A stretch of 64,000 bases of DNA, taken from NCBI GenBank assembly GCA_026874595.1, contig CM049320.1:53473070-53537069 (forward strand), read 5' to 3'. The stretch is from Sipunculus nudus (Eukaryota > Annelida > Sipuncula > Golfingiida > Sipunculidae). The position numbers and the translations under genes are program-made. The notes beneath the pieces were generated by a model. The model had not been told where the DNA came from and ran no database searches. It saw only the letters and a program-made list of their open reading frames with translations. This document shows positions 61,991 through 64,000 of the stretch, one piece after another (the stretch's first letter is position 1; each line of letters starts with the position of its first letter).

Positions 61991-64000
61991 ATGATCCCCC
62001 CCCCCTGGAAATTCAGGGGTTTATTTCAGAGCTCATATGGAAATGTTCATAAGCTCATTCATACAAACGACAGATATTTTGCACTCAGAACAATAACACT
62101 GTACATGCTTTTTTAGCACGGACCAACATACACATTGTATGATGAAATATGTAATGTTTATAAAGTGAACCCATACTAACCCCCCCCCCCCCCCTTCTCA
62201 TTGCCCTCTACCACCGTCTCCTATATTCATCAAAGGAGACATCGACGAGATGTGCATTGAGAATAGTAATTAAACTTTACTTTAAAACAGAAGATTTATG
62301 TAATATTTAACAATAAATTAACTTCAGTTAACTACATGTCGTTGAATGGCAAATAGTCATCTTTTAATTACAAATGTTTACATTAATGAGATCACAAAGG
62401 TAATTTTACATTTCTAATTATGATGTTAATTAAATAGAACCAAATATTCCAAAATTTTACCCTATCTATAAGGAATGTATATGATGTAATCTAACTATGA
62501 TGATCTTCCGTGTATTTTTCATATAAATTTGAGTACCCCAAATTTAACATAGGATCCGCCCCCGTTACACTGAGAAGATTTGGTGGAACTAATAAAAAAT
62601 GTTAATATATTAACCAAACTTCATCTCCACCAAATTTGGTACTTTTTATCACAGTCTGAACAATTCTTCTGTATTTTGCCATTAACCGCTGCACTAATCA
62701 TATTGTCCCCGCTTCTCGAAACGGGGGACATCGATTTGGGTATGTCTGTCTGTCCTTCTGACTGTCTGTCCGTCAAGTTTTCGTTTCCGTGAGCTAACTT
62801 TCCGAAGTGTTGTCCGATTTCATTAAGGTTTCGGCTAGTGATTGCTCTCATGCTTCTTTGCTTGGGATTAGTTTTGGAGTGTCTGTCTGAAAATTTATTA
62901 TTACCAGCTCCAAAACAAACAAAAAACCCTTTGGTTCAACAATAAAAATTATGACATGAGGAGAACATCTTCAGGTGGCAATGAATATTAAAACACAGGG
63001 ACTCTGACATGCGAAGACATCTTCAGGGAATAAAAAAACTAAAACATATTGAGAAGGCAATCATGAAGATCACAGGAAGCTAAAATATCTAGAGGCAGAA
63101 GCGGAGAACATATATTCCACGAATCTGCTTGTTATCATTAATTTAGATGTTAAGACTCAGTTGGAAAAAGAATTATGGCTGTACATTAAGTATATAAGAA
63201 ACGTTTGGCAATAACTTAGGAGAAACTATTAATATTTAATTTAACTGGATCACCATATTAGGGTCTTTCCGACTAAAGCGAGCATTTGGGAGTCTCGATC
63301 TGATTTGCTAGAGATACACGATTAATCAAAATAAGATTAAATGTCGGAATGAATCGCCTACAGTGCGGTTGATTTGCATAGAATGCCTATAAATTTGCAG
63401 GGACAACTGTGCTCGCAACACGTTGAGACTCCATACGAATTAGTGATGAATGTTTCGAGCTAGCGGGTAGCACATTTAATATTCGCTTCTAATCATGTGT
63501 AACATTGACACGTCCGCATCGAGTCCCTGAGGCTTCAGTTGGTAATCATCAGTTATATTTTTGTTTCAGGCTATGTGTCACTGAGTGATATCGGGATCCG
63601 TGATATGGAGACGTTTACTGATCAGGTAAAACCAAGTCTCCGCTGTGTGCGGGAAGAGTTTGTCGAATATTGTGGTTACGGCGGAAGGAAGGACCTTCTG
63701 GAAGGTGGCGGGTTATATGAAGTCGTCCCCACATACCCAAGCCGGCAGGTCGCTGGCCACTTCTTCAGGGCATCCAAGGGAAATGACCCCCCGTCAGCCG
63801 AGCTAAGTCGTTGTCTGAAGAGAAGCCATGTCGTGTTTACCAACATGGAATTGTACGGTAAGTAGTTATTTGCTTGTATAGACGGTCCATAATAGGTTGG
63901 TTGTAAGTTTGATTGAGGCCAAAGGTTCACATCATCGGTTGAACCAGTGGTCAGACCAAGCATAACCGTGAACGGTTCTTAGTTCTTCCCAGAGATGAGG
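59035..64000. repeat. Right copy of the ~59-kb direct repeat, cut by window edge
   Basis: Matches 1-4969 throughout. Identity appears above 99% by eye. Confidence 0.95.
63570..63857 (+). CDS. Symmetric phase 1-1 exon, unknown GYVSL-type module, right copy
   Basis: Encodes the same 96 residues as 4539-4826, with the same acceptor and GTAAGT donor. The surrounding intron has accumulated small changes while the peptide has not. In this copy the exon is preceded 6.3 kb upstream by a phase-1-ending exon (57306), so the join ICLS-G-YVSL is possible here. Confidence 0.75.

Overview
The window looks like AT-rich nuclear DNA of a multicellular animal, most likely a bivalve mollusc or another lophotrochozoan. 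Reasons: protein-coding signal comes as short exons with GT/AG splice sites in long introns; there are LINE and hAT elements, tRNA-derived sequences and long (AT)n tracts; and the arrays carry the GTCCGTCGTCCGTCC / AGCTCAGCTGACTG type of repeat that I know mainly from bivalve assemblies. The species is not identified. No bacterial operon, CRISPR array or rRNA gene was seen.

Layout. Positions 1-4969 recur almost unchanged at 59035-64000, in the same orientation, so the window spans one period of about 59 kb of a tandem duplication (or of an assembly that placed two haplotypes in a row). The shared segment holds a dead LINE (1-2960; 58955-61990) and one well-bounded exon (4539-4826; 63570-63857). 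Positions 6.76-8.05 kb are an old tandem array. Positions 9642-11214 look like a non-autonomous hAT element with 8-bp target duplications. Positions 13111 to about 40815 are three head-to-tail copies of a 9.6-kb unit (periods 9607 and 9610). Each unit carries an intact tRNA-Val(CAC) gene, a tRNA-Pro-like relic, a broken ZMYM/hAT transposase and a 340-bp satellite marked by the perfect palindrome GGTGGCGCCACC. Positions 43.1-45.1 kb hold two Link-module exons with a 54-bp minisatellite between them. Positions 47.2-48.7 kb are a second old array. Positions 50041-54914 are a fairly young minus-strand L1/Tx1-like LINE, truncated in ORF1 and flanked by 10-bp duplications. Positions 56.7-57.3 kb hold two phase-compatible exons, followed by a 145-bp repeat array.

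Gene logic. On the plus strand I see exons at 4539-4826, 6490-6516 (27 nt), 11685-~11816, 43164-43430, 44800-45072, 55262-55288 (27 nt), 56796-56918, 57185-57306 and 63570-63857. Nearly all are symmetric phase 1-1 exons, and in each the split codon starts with G. This is the usual architecture of a shuffled extracellular mosaic protein. Two exons encode Link (hyaluronan-binding type) modules. Two encode related copies of a module I do not recognise, beginning G-Y-[VL]-S-L. Two encode 9-residue linkers. They can be read as parts of one or two tandem copies of a secreted or cell-surface Link-domain gene, with the three 9.6-kb units lying in one of its introns. The exon connections are inferred from phase only; no transcript was available.
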